This document shows positions 24,950 to 35,963 of a stretch of DNA of 64,000 nt, piece by piece. The DNA is from Sipunculus nudus (lineage: Eukaryota; Annelida; Sipuncula; Golfingiida; Sipunculidae). The position numbers and the translations under genes are program-made. Below the pieces are notes generated by a model. The model searched no databases. It saw only the letters and a list, made by a program, of their open reading frames with translations, and was not told where the DNA came from. The first letter of the stretch is position 1. Each line of letters begins with the position of its first letter. Location: assembly GCA_026874595.1 (NCBI GenBank), contig CM049309.1, positions 13,008,576 through 13,072,575 on the forward strand, given 5' to 3'.

Positions 24950-25700
24950 CAGAGAAAAGAATACTTGAGGACATCTGAGGGTTTGGGAAAAATGCCAAAA
25001 GCCACATAAAAGATGAATCACTTTAAACCGTGTGGTTGAGATGCTATAAGTGTGTCTGCAGGCTGCCCATTCAAAATTCCCACAATGCATTTTCATGACA
25101 AGTTTCCACCTGTAAAGTAAATCAGTCGAATATAGCCATACAAATTATAAATTATGAAACTAGTACTGGGAGTGCCCCACATGGCCGAAGCATTACAGCG
25201 TTTAATTAATGATGCATATTCTCCTCTCAGATGGTATGAAATCAACATTATATATACAACGAAAGACTACTGATGCTTGCTATTGCATGTTTGCATGTCG
25301 AGTGCAATTTTTCCTTTGGTACCGGTGCGATGTGGCAGCCCCTATTATTCTGGTATACAATGAACATCTGTTGCCCTAAAGATAAGCGCCACTGAGCACT
25401 GCTTGGGCACGTTGATCGTACTTGACCCCTATCGGCCCGAATTGATAGTTCTCCTCTTTTATTACCAATGAAAAGGAAATGAAATCTTTAAGTAATGCGT
25501 CCAGGTCTGCATCTGAAATATCTAGCCATTATATCAAACTGTTTATGTCTATCTCGATAACTCAGCTCCTTGATTGCCGAAAATGAAATAATTGCTCTGA
25601 TCCCAGCTCAGTGGGGAATGTTGAATCCAGGAAAAGTGCCCAGGGAAAAGCGTGCTTTTTTCAACAATAAATACATTTGTCAAACATCAAGCCAAGTCCT
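24950..25700. other. Long CpG-retaining candidate cis-regulatory segment
   Basis: The core 25175-25640 holds about fifteen CpGs, against one or two per 500 bp in the flanks. Words include GTTTAATTAATGATGC (25199-25214), ACCGGTGCGATG, TATCGGCCCGAATTG and CTCGATAACTCAGCTCC. No repeat, no ORF above about 70 codons. This is the largest such block in the window and the best single candidate for a conserved enhancer, judged from composition only. Confidence 0.38.
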
Positions 25701-26101
25701 GCTTTGGTCTATGCTTTTCAGCTCATAACGGCAGTTTCTTCTGTGAGAAGCATGTTGTCTGGTCACTGTTTAGTCACCCTTTAAAGATTCATGGTGACAT
25801 TAATTTCTGTATAAATTATCATGTTTTTCACTTACCAGTGTGTATTTTTATTGTACAGATATAACTGACTTTATCAGTCCTCGGCCAGCCTTGTGAAAGC
25901 ACTGCAGGAGTTACACAACAGCTTTTCAACAGTGGTGTTTTATTCTGTATTTTTAAAGGTTAGCCACATAACAGTATATTAATTAGCAACTGGCACAGTA
26001 TATAATATATATGTGCTTTCTTAAACAGTAGGTTTCATGTGGATGTTTCTTATGCATGAATTGTATACATACCATAATTAGTATACAAATGTTAACAACA
26101 C

Positions 26102-26310
26102 TCAGCTGCTGAACAGTGCACAGCTGTTAAATAGTACACAGCTGCCGAAAAGTGAACAGCACACATCTAATGAACAGAGCACAGCTGCTGAACAGAGCAC
26201 AGCTACTGAACAGAACACAGCTGCTGAACAGAACACAGCTGCTGAACAGAATACAGCTGCTGAACAGAGCACAGGTGCTGAACAGTACAAAGCTGGTGAT
26301 CAGTATAACT
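26102..26310. repeat. 18-bp minisatellite with E-box in most units
   Basis: About twelve units of AGCTGCTGAACAGAACAC, with substitutions. Because 18 is a multiple of three, both strands show six-residue peptide repeats (LLNRTQ plus strand, SAAVFC minus strand), which are artefacts. Seven units keep CAGCTG and one has CAGGTG. Confidence 0.9.
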
Positions 26311-28249
26311 ATAAGGCACTTGAACAGTGGAAGGTTAAATTAATTCACTTTTAAACAATTAAATTATAAATGAAGCAGCCTGTAAGTGAACAGTCTCTAA
26401 ATAGAAACAGTTATTTTGACAACAAGGGTCTTGCGCTGACAAATGGTGAAAAGAATTAATCTTGTAGTTATACTCTAAAGAGACCAAGAAGTGTTGATCA
26501 TCAATAGAGTAGCAGCTGACCTCAGCTATGAGATAATAAAACTTTCAGAAGAGATAATTTAATTAAATAGAACACTATGAGCTTGATATAAGAGTTGTAG
26601 AATGGTTGCAGACATGTTAATAATCAGACAACATTAACAGGGACTATGTGAACACATTATCTTAACAGCATGCATGCCACACTGTCATTATTGCAGTAGA
26701 TGTGTATGATAGACCCAAATATAGGCATGCTGGAATTTAATCCACTTGTCTGATAGACACTTATTATTGCATTATAGAATACAGAGTTAATCATTACTGA
26801 AATGAATTGCCTTTCTATTGTACCTCCTTGTTGTAAATACCTGTGAATAATGTAATTACAGACTATTGTTTCAATAATTGTGCAAGTTACTTGTGTTCCC
26901 TGTGAATAAGAGGTGCAAATGACATATAAACCAGAGCTCTATAGCAGTGGGCTCCAGTACATATTTGCACCATAAACTTATATTTATCCAGTATAATAAT
27001 GTGTTCTGATATGAGTACCTTCAGCATCAGTGAGCAGGGACATTGATTTTAACAATCTGATAGTACTAAAATGTCTGTAAATGGCGACTAAAGGAAGTGC
27101 AATATTTGGCATCAGTGTGCATAGGTAACATATTATATTTTATGGTCAGCAGTGTTATGTTAGGAATTCTGTTTGCCACTTGACGCCTGACATACAGCTT
27201 ATAATACAACTTTATACATGTACACATAAGTACACACATGAGCTTGTATGTAACCTAATGATTAGGAAGTTACCTAAACATTGAATATTAAATATGTGAA
27301 GAATAGGTCATATTTATTGGAATTTAAATTGAGAATACTATTATAATTGAGAATTATTATAATATTGTATATAAAATGAATATCATATATTGTAGAATAT
27401 ATTCAATAACAAACAAATATATTTATCATCTTTTTCTTCATTATCTATTTTTCTTGTATTTTAAATTTTAATTTTAAATAGTTCATATTATTTTGTCAAT
27501 TATTTGGTGCCTAACTTTGGTATGTTTTACTCTTATATCTCTGTTTAGGATTTGTCAGCAGTGAGTTTATTTATTGTGCTTGCCTTCTAGGTTTCTAAGT
27601 TTTCCAGATGGATATAGCCTGGCCCAGCTGAATATTTGATTGTTTTTACATCAAATAATGCTTATTGAGCATTTGAGTTAGTTGTGAAGTTAATCACTAG
27701 ATGGCAGTAAAATGCCTTCAGTCGAACCGAAAAAAAACTTAATATGTATTGAGACTTTAAGACTTTGAAATCAGAGCCACCTGTCTCCTTCAAACATATT
27801 AAAAGTGCTTCTCAGCAGTACTACACTGTAACCGTGATGCCTTCATGGCATTATCATTTACATTGTCAATGAAACCTGTGTAGAAATTATTGTTTTACTT
27901 TGTTATTTTATATATCTCTAATTTTCCCGTTCATTTATTGCTGAATGAACTAATACATGAATATGCAAATATGATGGATTAACCCCCAATAATAGGACAG
28001 GTTTTTCTCAGTGCTGGTGGCACCTTAACAGCAGTACTGCATGTGTGGCATTAAGTGCTTTATTGCCGGGAGTTGTCTTGAGTTTTATTTAACTAATTTT
28101 AAAAATAAAATTACGATGAACCTGATAGGTGTAAGACAGATGATGATTGAGCCAGGGTTACTCTGCACGATCCTTAGAATTTATCTCCCTTGTGAGCATC
28201 AAGTATATCTAGCACACAGTGAGGGCTGAAATATCAAACAATATATGGT
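26311..28249. other. AT-rich noncoding stretch
   Basis: Apart from the CTCF-like motif at 27694 I see no feature. AT-only patches occur at 27340-27480. Confidence 0.55.
27694..27708 (+). promoter_or_regulatory. CTCF-like motif
   Basis: TCACTAGATGGCAGT matches CCASYAGRKGGCRSY at 14 of 15 positions (the first C is T). It is the only plus-oriented member of the five strong CTCF-like words found, so it is convergent with those at 43314, 52324 and 61331. Confidence 0.45.
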
Positions 28250-28620
28250 GAGAATCATGTTATACACTGATCCAGTCCTCTGAGCTGTTAAGAAAGATCT
28301 ACCGATGGCTCTACCTTGCAGGCTGTCTTTATGGGGTTTCATCGTTAAATATTAATGAGGATTGGTCCTATTGTGCTCATTATCAGGGGAGGGAGCGATT
28401 ATCGCCCGGCCATTTATGATCATTTAGCTTTCTTATACTTGCGTTATTTAGACTAATGTATTAATGAAGAGCGGCGCTGTAGTGAGGAATAACCTTCACT
28501 TTGTTTTTTTAGGGCCGTCTTAGGTAGGTGATAGTTTTCTCAGTGGTATAAAACCAGTGTGACTTCTTTCGTTCTAGTGCGTCTTCAGAGGAAAGTCAAT
28601 CAACAGTATGAATGTATATC
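28250..28620. other. CpG-retaining candidate cis-regulatory segment
   Basis: About eleven CpGs in 320 bp. Homeodomain-core words are dense: AAATATTAATGAGG, TGCTCATTATC, CATTTATGATCATTTAG and TGTATTAATGAAG, interleaved with GC-rich GCGATTATCGCCCGGCC (28397-28413) and GAGCGGCGCTG. No ORF or repeat. Strong enhancer-like texture; conservation untested. Confidence 0.38.
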
Positions 28621-29417
28621 AGAGTAATTCTCCATTGCCATCAATGCCTTGTGCTTAACTGCATAGTTTTATGCATAGAGTTTTATTGAGCATTCTTTTT
28701 TCATTTATATTCAAGTAGATTAGGAGAGATTCTATCCGTACTGATATATCGTGCATCACATGACATGGTATCACTCTCAGAATTATCTTTCCAAAGGGTA
28801 GTGGCCAAAGCAAGACCAAATACCTTGAATGTTTAATAAAATTTGTCCTCTGATGTATAACCAGTGCTGTCTAATGTCTAATTGTGATGCTTATTTTGCT
28901 CATTGCATTAATATGAGAATTTTAAGATTCTGTATTGTTTTACCAGAGTCCTTATGACCTATTAGTATTGCTCCTGCATTTTATTACTTCACACCTGACT
29001 GCAGGTAATAGTAAAATGAAATAAGAATGGTCTTTTCATTATTTCAAAATGAAGGGTCTATATTGACCATTGGCCATTATTCACAGTTATTAATGCTTTC
29101 CAGACATTTTGCGCAATTTCAGGTAAGTTTTCCGCGATAGTATTTAGAATTGCTCTAGCTGTACTTTCCATTTTTTTTCCAGAGCAGGTTTACTCAAAGG
29201 TGGTTCTTAGCTCTTATGGTCATATTCCATATGAGCTTTTCACCTGGTAAACCAGCATCTGTCTTTCCATCCACTCTTCACCAAAACTGCTTCTCCTCCT
29301 TCATTTCTTGACTGATTTTAATTCTGTTTGTTTAAGTTGATAGAGCTAGGCCTGGGCTTTTAATCTTCTATACATAATGTTGAATCTACAGGTGGGGGAT
29401 CTCCTGAGATTCCAACT
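28621..29417. other. AT-rich noncoding stretch, nothing recognised
   Basis: No array, CpG cluster or credible ORF. If the exon candidate at 29418-29651 is real, its 3' UTR would begin here and run leftward. Confidence 0.55.
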
Positions 29418-29651
29418 TTATGTGAAAAACAGTTCATTCCATGCTCCAAGTAAAAATTGCATGTTAGGGGAGTGCCAGATTAAATCTGTGTCATTGACAT
29501 GCAGGTTCAGGTTAGGTCCATTGCCTGTGGGTAGCGCTGCATGAGAATTAAGATAACTCAGTGATATATGATTGCTATGTAAGCTTTCTTGGTTTATATC
29601 AGGTTTTATATCCACAAGCCATTCAAGGCTAGGAAAATTATCTGTCATTAC
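29418..29651 (-). CDS. Candidate terminal coding exon, unknown protein
   Basis: On the minus strand a pyrimidine-rich run (TTCATTTTCTTGTTTATATTTCAG in two parts, ending at 29652) makes a good 3' splice site. The next base starts a frame, in phase 0, that runs 77 codons to TAA. An internal ATG is the second codon. The codons read naturally, with few rare runs, and the peptide is mixed and hydrophilic, beginning VMTDNFPSLEWLVDIKPD. The SLxWL word recalls short N-terminal motifs in some forkhead factors, but that is weak and I do not assign a family. ATTAAA words lie 50-100 bases downstream. Against it: 77 codons is within chance length and no neighbouring exon was found. Confidence 0.3.
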   Translation of the reverse strand, partial: VMTDNFPSLEWLVDIKPDINQESLHSNHISLSYLNSHAALPTGNGPNLNLHVNDTDLIWHSPNMQFLLGAWNELFFT

Positions 29652-29717
29652 CTGAAATATAAACAAGAAAATGAATATCTGAGATTTTATTAGAAAAAAA
29701 ATGTCGTTTTGCCTTTA

Positions 29718-29803
29718 GGCACAGGTAGGGATCAAACTGGAGCATTGAGCTCTGATATCCAGTACGTGTCTGCATTAGAGCCACTTGGGTATGTCCTGCC
29801 CCC
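29718..29803 (-). mobile_element. Degenerate tRNA-like sequence, probable SINE head
   Basis: Read on the minus strand it has an A-box-like CCCAAGTGGCTCTAATGC, an anticodon-region-like ACTGGATATCAGAG, a variable-arm-like CTCAATGCTC and a B-box-like AGTTTGATCCC, in the right order and at tRNA-like spacing. Many animal SINEs start with heads of the form AGTGG-TAAGGC...GGTTCGATCCC. Too degraded to be a working tRNA. The SINE body would extend leftward, toward the exon candidate. Confidence 0.42.
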
Positions 29804-29869
29804 TTCACAAGTGATCTTACATCACTGAACAAAGTGTATTGTAGCCTGCACTTTGTCAGCTAGTCCTGC

Positions 29870-30080
29870 TAATGAATCCATCATGTTCGATACTCAGGTT
29901 TGACGTTTATCACCATTACGAATCATATTCAGCATCCAGGTGTAAGTTGTGACATGAATCAATCCACTAATTCGTCATTAGCGGAGTTCAGGTTTACCGC
30001 CGCCTGATTTACCCTGCGTGGCACATCCTGGCATTATAGCGGACCTGTATCCTCTTTTTCTGAGTGATGTCACTTCAGTT
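29870..30080. other. CpG-retaining candidate cis-regulatory segment
   Basis: About nine CpGs in 170 bp, with ACTAATTCGTCATTAGCGG (29966-29984) giving two opposed homeodomain-core sites, and GTTTACCGCCGCC next to it. Unique, no ORF. Confidence 0.36.
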
Positions 30081-31359
30081 GCATGACTTGAATGAAACAG
30101 GAACAGAAGTTTTTTCAAAGACACATTTGTCTTGTCCAAGTCCATTTATTCCTTGCATGTCCAGCCTATAGTTCAAGAATTTGACATAATTTCTTATACT
30201 GGAGAGTGTTTTTCTCCTTAATTTTTAAAAGGATAATAAATAATAAACAGTTTGGATTCTTGGGTTTCATATTGACCACAATTTTTAAGATTTTAAGAAT
30301 TTATTTATGAATCCACACTATATTTCTTGCATGTTCAGATCGCATTATTAACTTGACAATGTTATCATATCATACTTATATCTATTTCTTGATTGTTTTA
30401 TATCCAATTACAATTTGATTCTTTTTTCACATTAGTTATATGTTTTTGTATATTGAGACTTTAACAGTTCCATTTAATTGTTTGCCAAGAGGTGTCCTAC
30501 AGGCAGATATCTTTAAAAATATGCATGCTTTAGTGCATGTGTTCTCAGGTTTTTGTGTATGTTGGTATCAAAGGATATGGAACTGTAAACAGCCATAATA
30601 ATATAGTAACCAGTGCATGTTTCAAGACATATTTGAGAATTTGTATTAAAGGAAGTAATTAGGAATTTACAGAAGACAAGAGGTATAGAAAATGCCAGGT
30701 GGTAGTAGCATACTAGGGCTGGATATTGTGTTGAATGTTCACACTTATTTTGGGCACAGCTTGGAGGTTGATTATTATTTTACAAAAAAAAGGTTTGTTT
30801 ATTAGGCATTGTGAATGTCAGTTTTGACCCCCTGCTTCAAAAATATTTATTTCAGTATTTGGCAGAAAGTTACAAATTTTTAGCTCAAGCTGGTCAGATA
30901 TTTCTTTCAAGAAAATAAAAATAAAATTTTGATAAAATTTCATTTTGTTATTATGTGCTTTTACCTTTGTGCTTTTAATAATTTGATATTATTATGTTTT
31001 CCCCTTATTATATGAATTTTTTATGAAAATTTTGTAATAAAAACAATTGGCCATCCCACACTGATAATTGCATAATTATTAGAAAACCCAACACTCTTTG
31101 GCCTTAAATAATCTTTTTTGTGTGTACTAATTTAAGAAGTGTCAAATTAACTTTTTTTTATAACCATAACTTAATTGTGTTAGTCCTTAAGTGAGAACTA
31201 CTGTTCTGAACTTCAGTTCCCTTTTTGGGGGAAGGGATTGAGGGGGGGGGGGGGGGGTCGGGTCCCTCCCACCAAAGGGAAAAATCTTTTCATGGGATAA
31301 AAGTATTTAGGGAGGCTGCCTTTAAATGAATGAAGTAAGTCATCTGTGAAATGAATAGA
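30081..31359. other. AT-rich noncoding stretch with a G16 run
   Basis: AT-rich with almost no CpG. An uninterrupted run of 16 G at 31242-31257, next to GGGGGAAGGG, may form quadruplex structures. Confidence 0.6.
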
Positions 31360-31720
31360 GTAAAGAGTCAGGGGGTGATGGTTAGCGGCAGGCTGAGGGG
31401 GTAAACATTTGATTTGGGCTCACCTTCATGAGTGATGTAATACGTAATTGAAAGTTTGTTTTCATGTGGGTACAGAGGGCTTCATGTGTTTTCACACCCT
31501 GAAAGGTGTGAGCCCGCTACAATACATTGGATATGTAACGCTCAGCATATCAAAGCCAACCCATCAACCATGAAATACTCTCCTTCTAAGACGTATTGAA
31601 ATCAGCTGCTTTCACAAATAACTCTTAATTGCGGGAGAACCTGGCCCAATCTACAGGCGACTAAAAGGGACTGAACAAACACTGACCGGTCTGATATTGC
31701 TTGCCTGTTAACACATTGTT
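31360..31720. other. CpG-retaining candidate cis-regulatory segment
   Basis: About eight CpGs. It includes TACGTAATTG, ATCAGCTGCTTTCAC, CTCTTAATTGCGGG and the T-box-like inverted pair at 31492-31511. Unique and without ORFs. Confidence 0.36.
31492..31511. promoter_or_regulatory. T-box-like inverted half-sites
   Basis: TCACACC and GGTGTGA, a perfect 7-bp inverted pair separated by six bases. TCACACCT / AGGTGTGA is the half-site recognised by T-box factors, which can bind such palindromes as dimers. The right half is preceded by A, so it is a full AGGTGTGA. Confidence 0.42.
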
Positions 31721-32899
31721 GGAATTAATGAACATTCTTTGATATTGACTTAATCCTGTAATGAAGAATATTCAAGGTCATTCAAGTGTCTTAACAACCA
31801 GAAGCATTGCTTCTATCAGTATTAGACATTTTGAAATGTTCATGCAGTTAAAGCTAGAAATGTTTACAATTACCAATAACTATAAGGAGGGAGAGCCAAA
31901 GTATGAGTATAACAGAAGCAAGGAATAACTAGTATTTTTGAAATAAACATCACATTACAAACTTGGGACTATACAGGAGACTCTCAGTATAATCAGACGA
32001 GTCATAGAATTTAAATAAACAAGAATTTAAAAAACTCAAGTCTCAGGAAGACCTATTAAGTTTTTTTAAATTAAATTTGTATTAATTTATTAATTCACCA
32101 TTCATTGAACACATGAGCGGAATTAGTTGACTTGAACCCTGCACTGAATACTGAATAAACAAGTCTATAAAAATGTTCTCATATCAGCTAAACCAATTGG
32201 TTAGGTAGGATCCAAAAAAATTTTGTATTTGATTTATCAAAATTTAAAATTTTTAAATCTAATTTAATGCTCTGACCAATTGCACCCATATATGATTGAT
32301 TCTTCATTTGTCCTGGTCAGGATGTACTGATTATTTGACAAAAAATATGCTTTGTGTACAAATATAAGTTCAGAACATTGTAAAAAGTACTTGAAGATTG
32401 GGTCTATATACAATTTAACACTACACAACTTTTGTTATTTTTGTTAAATAATTTTTTTTGCTAAGGTGAATCTGAGAATCATTAAACTTCATACTCAGTG
32501 TTTCATTAGGGTTAACATTATGAAATACTTCGATAATTGACTATTTAAAAATTATATTTCTATTCAAAAATATATTTCTATTTATAAGAAATCTGCTTTA
32601 TCAATAAAACTACAAAGATGAATATCCATCAGCAAATTGAATTGTTAAATGAACCATGAGAAGTGGTTTCAGAATAGAATTGAATCATTTGAAATCCTTA
32701 CAATACACATTACAGGCAGTGTGACAGTTAGGGTGCATATATTCAAATAGCTGTGTTAATAGAGATGCAGTATTTATTGTCCCATGTCTAAATGGGTGGT
32801 TTGCCTGTTGTTTAGGGGCATTAGTGGGCTATGGAAGCAGTAGTTTGCAGTGAGCTCATTTGTGATGGGAGCTAGACCAAACATCTCTTAGAGCACCTG
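31721..32899. other. AT-rich noncoding stretch, nothing recognised
   Basis: No feature beyond a chance WFQNR reading at 32664-32678, rejected below. Confidence 0.6.
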
Positions 32900-33250
32900 T
32901 TCCAGGTGACAGTGGTCACGGAGCAGATGGCAAACAGCTAACGGAGGGACAGGCGATTTATTTATCCTCTCTCCAGTCCATAAAACCTTCCATAAACTCC
33001 CGCTGGACATCAGGGGACTGCCGCGAGGGCGGTCATCACAGGTCAGATGGCCACAGAGTCATCTAGAGCTTATCTCCGCTGCCATCTGCAGCCTTCAAAT
33101 CCCAAGTCCATGTTTTTGTGCTGTCTCTGCCATAATGACTGGCTGGAGGCTAGTTGAGCTGACTGACCCTACCAAAGCTATTTTCTCTGTAAGCCACAAT
33201 GTTTTGATTACAGCACAGTATCTCACGTGCATTACCCGTGGCCATTACGA
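32900..33250. other. CpG-retaining candidate cis-regulatory segment
   Basis: About ten CpGs, including GCCGCGAGGGCGG near 33020. E-box words CAGATG and GCCATCTGCAGC (33081-33092) are present; on the minus strand the latter reaches 13 of 15 matches to the CTCF consensus. An 88-codon minus ORF at 33150-33416 is unremarkable. Confidence 0.32.
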
Positions 33251-33770
33251 TCCTATATATATGTGACCTTTTATTTCTATCCTTAAAGATGGATTGAATT
33301 TGATCAATCAGCCCCAGAACACTGATGTCTATTGTACATATCCTTAATGATAAATTTGAGCATGATGTTGTATTACAAATATCTTTCTTTTTGTATGGTA
33401 TTCTTATCAGACACAAACATTTGCATGTGGATTTCTGTTGACTTTCTGATGAATATATGAGTGTATGTATTTGATCAGATTTAACTTAAAATATCCCCTC
33501 TTCTTATCCCTCCCGTTTGTAACTCTTGGTTGTAATGTTTTAATAAATACATATTAAAGTCATAAAGTCGGCAGTGTGCTCCATGCATGATCTCTTTAAA
33601 AAAATATAGAAAACCCTGATCTGATATTCTCCACAGTGATACAAACCTGGCAGGGAAATTGAGACTCCTCTTTTGTCACCCTTGGGTTCAAAGGTCATGA
33701 ATAATTAATAAATTGCACCCCTTTCTCCATACCTAAATTAAAGTAATGATTTAAAGTTTTAAATCTGATG

Positions 33771-34171
33771 TGACATTGGCCAGATATGACCTTGACCTGA
33801 TGTAACCTTGACTAGATATGACCATGTATTGCTAAATTCTTGGTTATATATAGATCAGTTGTTTACATGATAAATACCCTCATCTCAGATCAAAGGATGT
33901 GAGTTATGGTGGAACTTACTTTGAAGAAAGTGTGGGGAGCTTGTCAGGTGATGTTAGGTCTTTATTCACAACTATGTTGCTTAGTAGTAATGCATTAATT
34001 AAATATTATTTACTATATGTAACATGGGCAAAAGTGGAACCTTATGAATTTAATTTAATAATTTAGCTTTTATGATCTTGACCATCTTGACCTGTTTTGA
34101 CATTGACCAGATATGACCTTGACCCATGAAATTGACTAAATATGACCTTGACCTATCTTATATTGACAGTT
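33771..34171. repeat. Short repeats rich in TGACCTTGACC
   Basis: The 27-bp stretch from TGACATTG to GACC at 33771-33797 recurs with one mismatch at 34098-34124, 327 bp away, and around both lie further partial copies (ACCTTGACTAGATATGACC; ATATGACCTTGACC at about 34141-34154). The repeated TGACCTTGACC is two overlapping nuclear-receptor half-sites of the extended TCAAGGTCA type. Whether this is a decayed repeat or a regulatory cluster is open. Confidence 0.5.
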
Positions 34172-34629
34172 GATTGCTGTTTTATTTAGATACATGAACA
34201 GTATACATAATCGTTATTTGTACCTCAGAACAATAAAATGAAATTCAAAAGACATGTAGAGAGAGTGTTAAATGAAGATTGTTCCTGGGATCTGTTCAGT
34301 TGTTTGAGACCCAGCTGTAGTTACAGAGATTTGGTAATGACAGAGGCTGTATCAGTGCTCACCAGTACTGATGAGTCTGGTTTTGACATGTACAATGACT
34401 GGTGAGGGGAGGGAGACAGCACTGTGCTCATGGGTGCTACATTCATCCAGGAAGGACAGTTATTAGCTCCAGCTGTGTGCAATAGCAACTGCTTCATCAG
34501 CTACAGAGCCTGTAACATCAGATAGAAACTGACTAGGTTGCTTTTTCCAGGCACCACAAGGGGCCCTGAAAAACCCTGTCCAAATGATTATTAAAGAGGG
34601 AACACAAGCTAAGTAGCCCTGCCCAGCCT
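34172..34629. other. Unique noncoding stretch, nothing recognised
   Basis: Somewhat less AT-rich toward the right, no CpG cluster, array or ORF. Confidence 0.5.
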
Positions 34630-34930
34630 TGCTTTATATGACCGACTCACCCTAAATACACGAGCTTAATGGGATAAGCTCGTGAAGCTACTCTTTTGAT
34701 CAAAATCAATGCCTCATCTTCGGCCGCTGTAGGTTTTTGCCGTTATTCAGGGACCAGTGATTGCGAGCACATGGGGAAAAGAGTTCTCGCAAGCAATTAA
34801 TAGCATGTTTTCTTGTCAGCATACAATTTGCCTGATAATCATCATGCCTGCCTTTGCAGTGTATGCAAAATATGATATCAGACAGATGAAATTATTTTCC
34901 TGTTTTTGGAAGCGACCGTATAAGGAAAGC
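34630..34930. other. CpG-retaining candidate cis-regulatory segment with hairpin
   Basis: About ten CpGs in 300 bp. The inverted repeat at 34659-34684 is followed at once by CTTTTGATCAAAATCAATG, a TCF/LEF-like ATCAAA palindrome, and TTCGGCCGCTG. GCAAGCAATTAATAGC and TGATAATCATC add homeodomain-like cores. A 63-codon ORF here is not credible. Confidence 0.38.
34659..34684. other. Perfect inverted repeat, 10-bp arms
   Basis: CACGAGCTTA and TAAGCTCGTG are perfect inverted arms around a six-base ATGGGA loop. It could be a cruciform or hairpin, a dimeric protein site, or part of an unrecognised structured RNA. The arms do not extend further. Confidence 0.75.
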
Positions 34931-35639
34931 AGAGAAGTTGATAAATGACTGCACTTACTTGCTGGATGGATTGGTTGATTGCTTGTACCAGGCTTAGTGG
35001 TTTCACTAGACTATTGCTATAACCAATTTCTGGGGAAGTTGTCCATCAATTAACAGAAGATTTTGGACAGAAGAATAAATAAATTCTTATTTAGTAAGAC
35101 AACCATGGAGATTACATCGTATTTTGTAGGATTCATCACATCCAAGTCCAGTCCAGAAATGTGCCCGAGTTGCCAACCCTATATGTTTTACTTTGATACA
35201 GAAATAATAAAGCCTGCTTGTGTATTGTATGACTAACATATTTGCAATAAAAGTCCAAATTGTGTTAACCATGTTTAATTGGAAAATGAGTGATATCTAT
35301 CATATTTCTATTTCATTCATAATAGTAAGGGCCAAGATGATTGATCAAAATAATTATTAATCTATTTTACAGGAGTGACACATTTATTTACAGCACTGGC
35401 AGAATTGGATAATTTGATTTAGTTACAAACTTCAAACATTTTTAACATGGTCAGAACAGCTATGCCATCTTTTGATCTGTAATTCATAGATCTGTTTATT
35501 TTATTGAAAAATTCTGTTAAGCTGAACACATGTAGCCTTTCTGTTGCTTTCATTTAAATTCTTTAAAACCAAATGCAATGCTTAACCGGGGATTATAAAT
35601 ATAGCTATAGCTGAAGTGACTTGTAAATTATCATCATTG
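34931..35639. other. AT-rich noncoding stretch, nothing recognised
   Basis: No feature supported. Confidence 0.6.
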
Positions 35640-35801
35640 TATCGCCAGACATAGTCTGGAGATACTATGGTTTAGGCACGGTCGCGCTGCCGCCGCCGCA
35701 GAGATTTTTTTTGGACACAATAACTCAAAAAATATTTCACGGATCTTTACCAAACTTGGTATATGTATAGATATGGGTGAGAGGACGACGCCTATTTAAA
35801 A

Positions 35802-35817
35802 TGAGGTCATGACCTCA
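35802..35817. promoter_or_regulatory. Palindromic nuclear-receptor half-sites (IR0)
   Basis: TGAGGTCATGACCTCA is a perfect 16-bp palindrome made of two AGGTCA half-sites without spacer. It is followed at 35829-35844 by TGACCTTGACCTTGAA. It lies in the first, most divergent part of the element at 35640-37567; later copies keep GGTCATGACC. Confidence 0.45.
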
Positions 35818-35963
35818 ACTAGGAGGGTGACCTTGACCTTGAATAGGTTCAATTTTGGGGAAAATCACACAAATTCTTAAATATCTCAAGAAAACTTGCA
35901 TGGATTGATCCCAAAATCAAGTTGATCGAAGATCATGGATAGGGTTGTCATGTTCCAGAAACT

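Noticed and set aside
26102-26343. Repeat proteins (LLNRTQ or SAAVFC)n
   Set aside because: An 18-bp minisatellite opens both strands; no start context, splice sites or neighbouring exons.
32664-32678. WFQNR reading, the homeodomain helix-3 word
   Set aside because: A stop lies ten codons upstream, the preceding residues and the following basic residues of a homeodomain are absent. Chance of this five-codon word in the window is small but not negligible.
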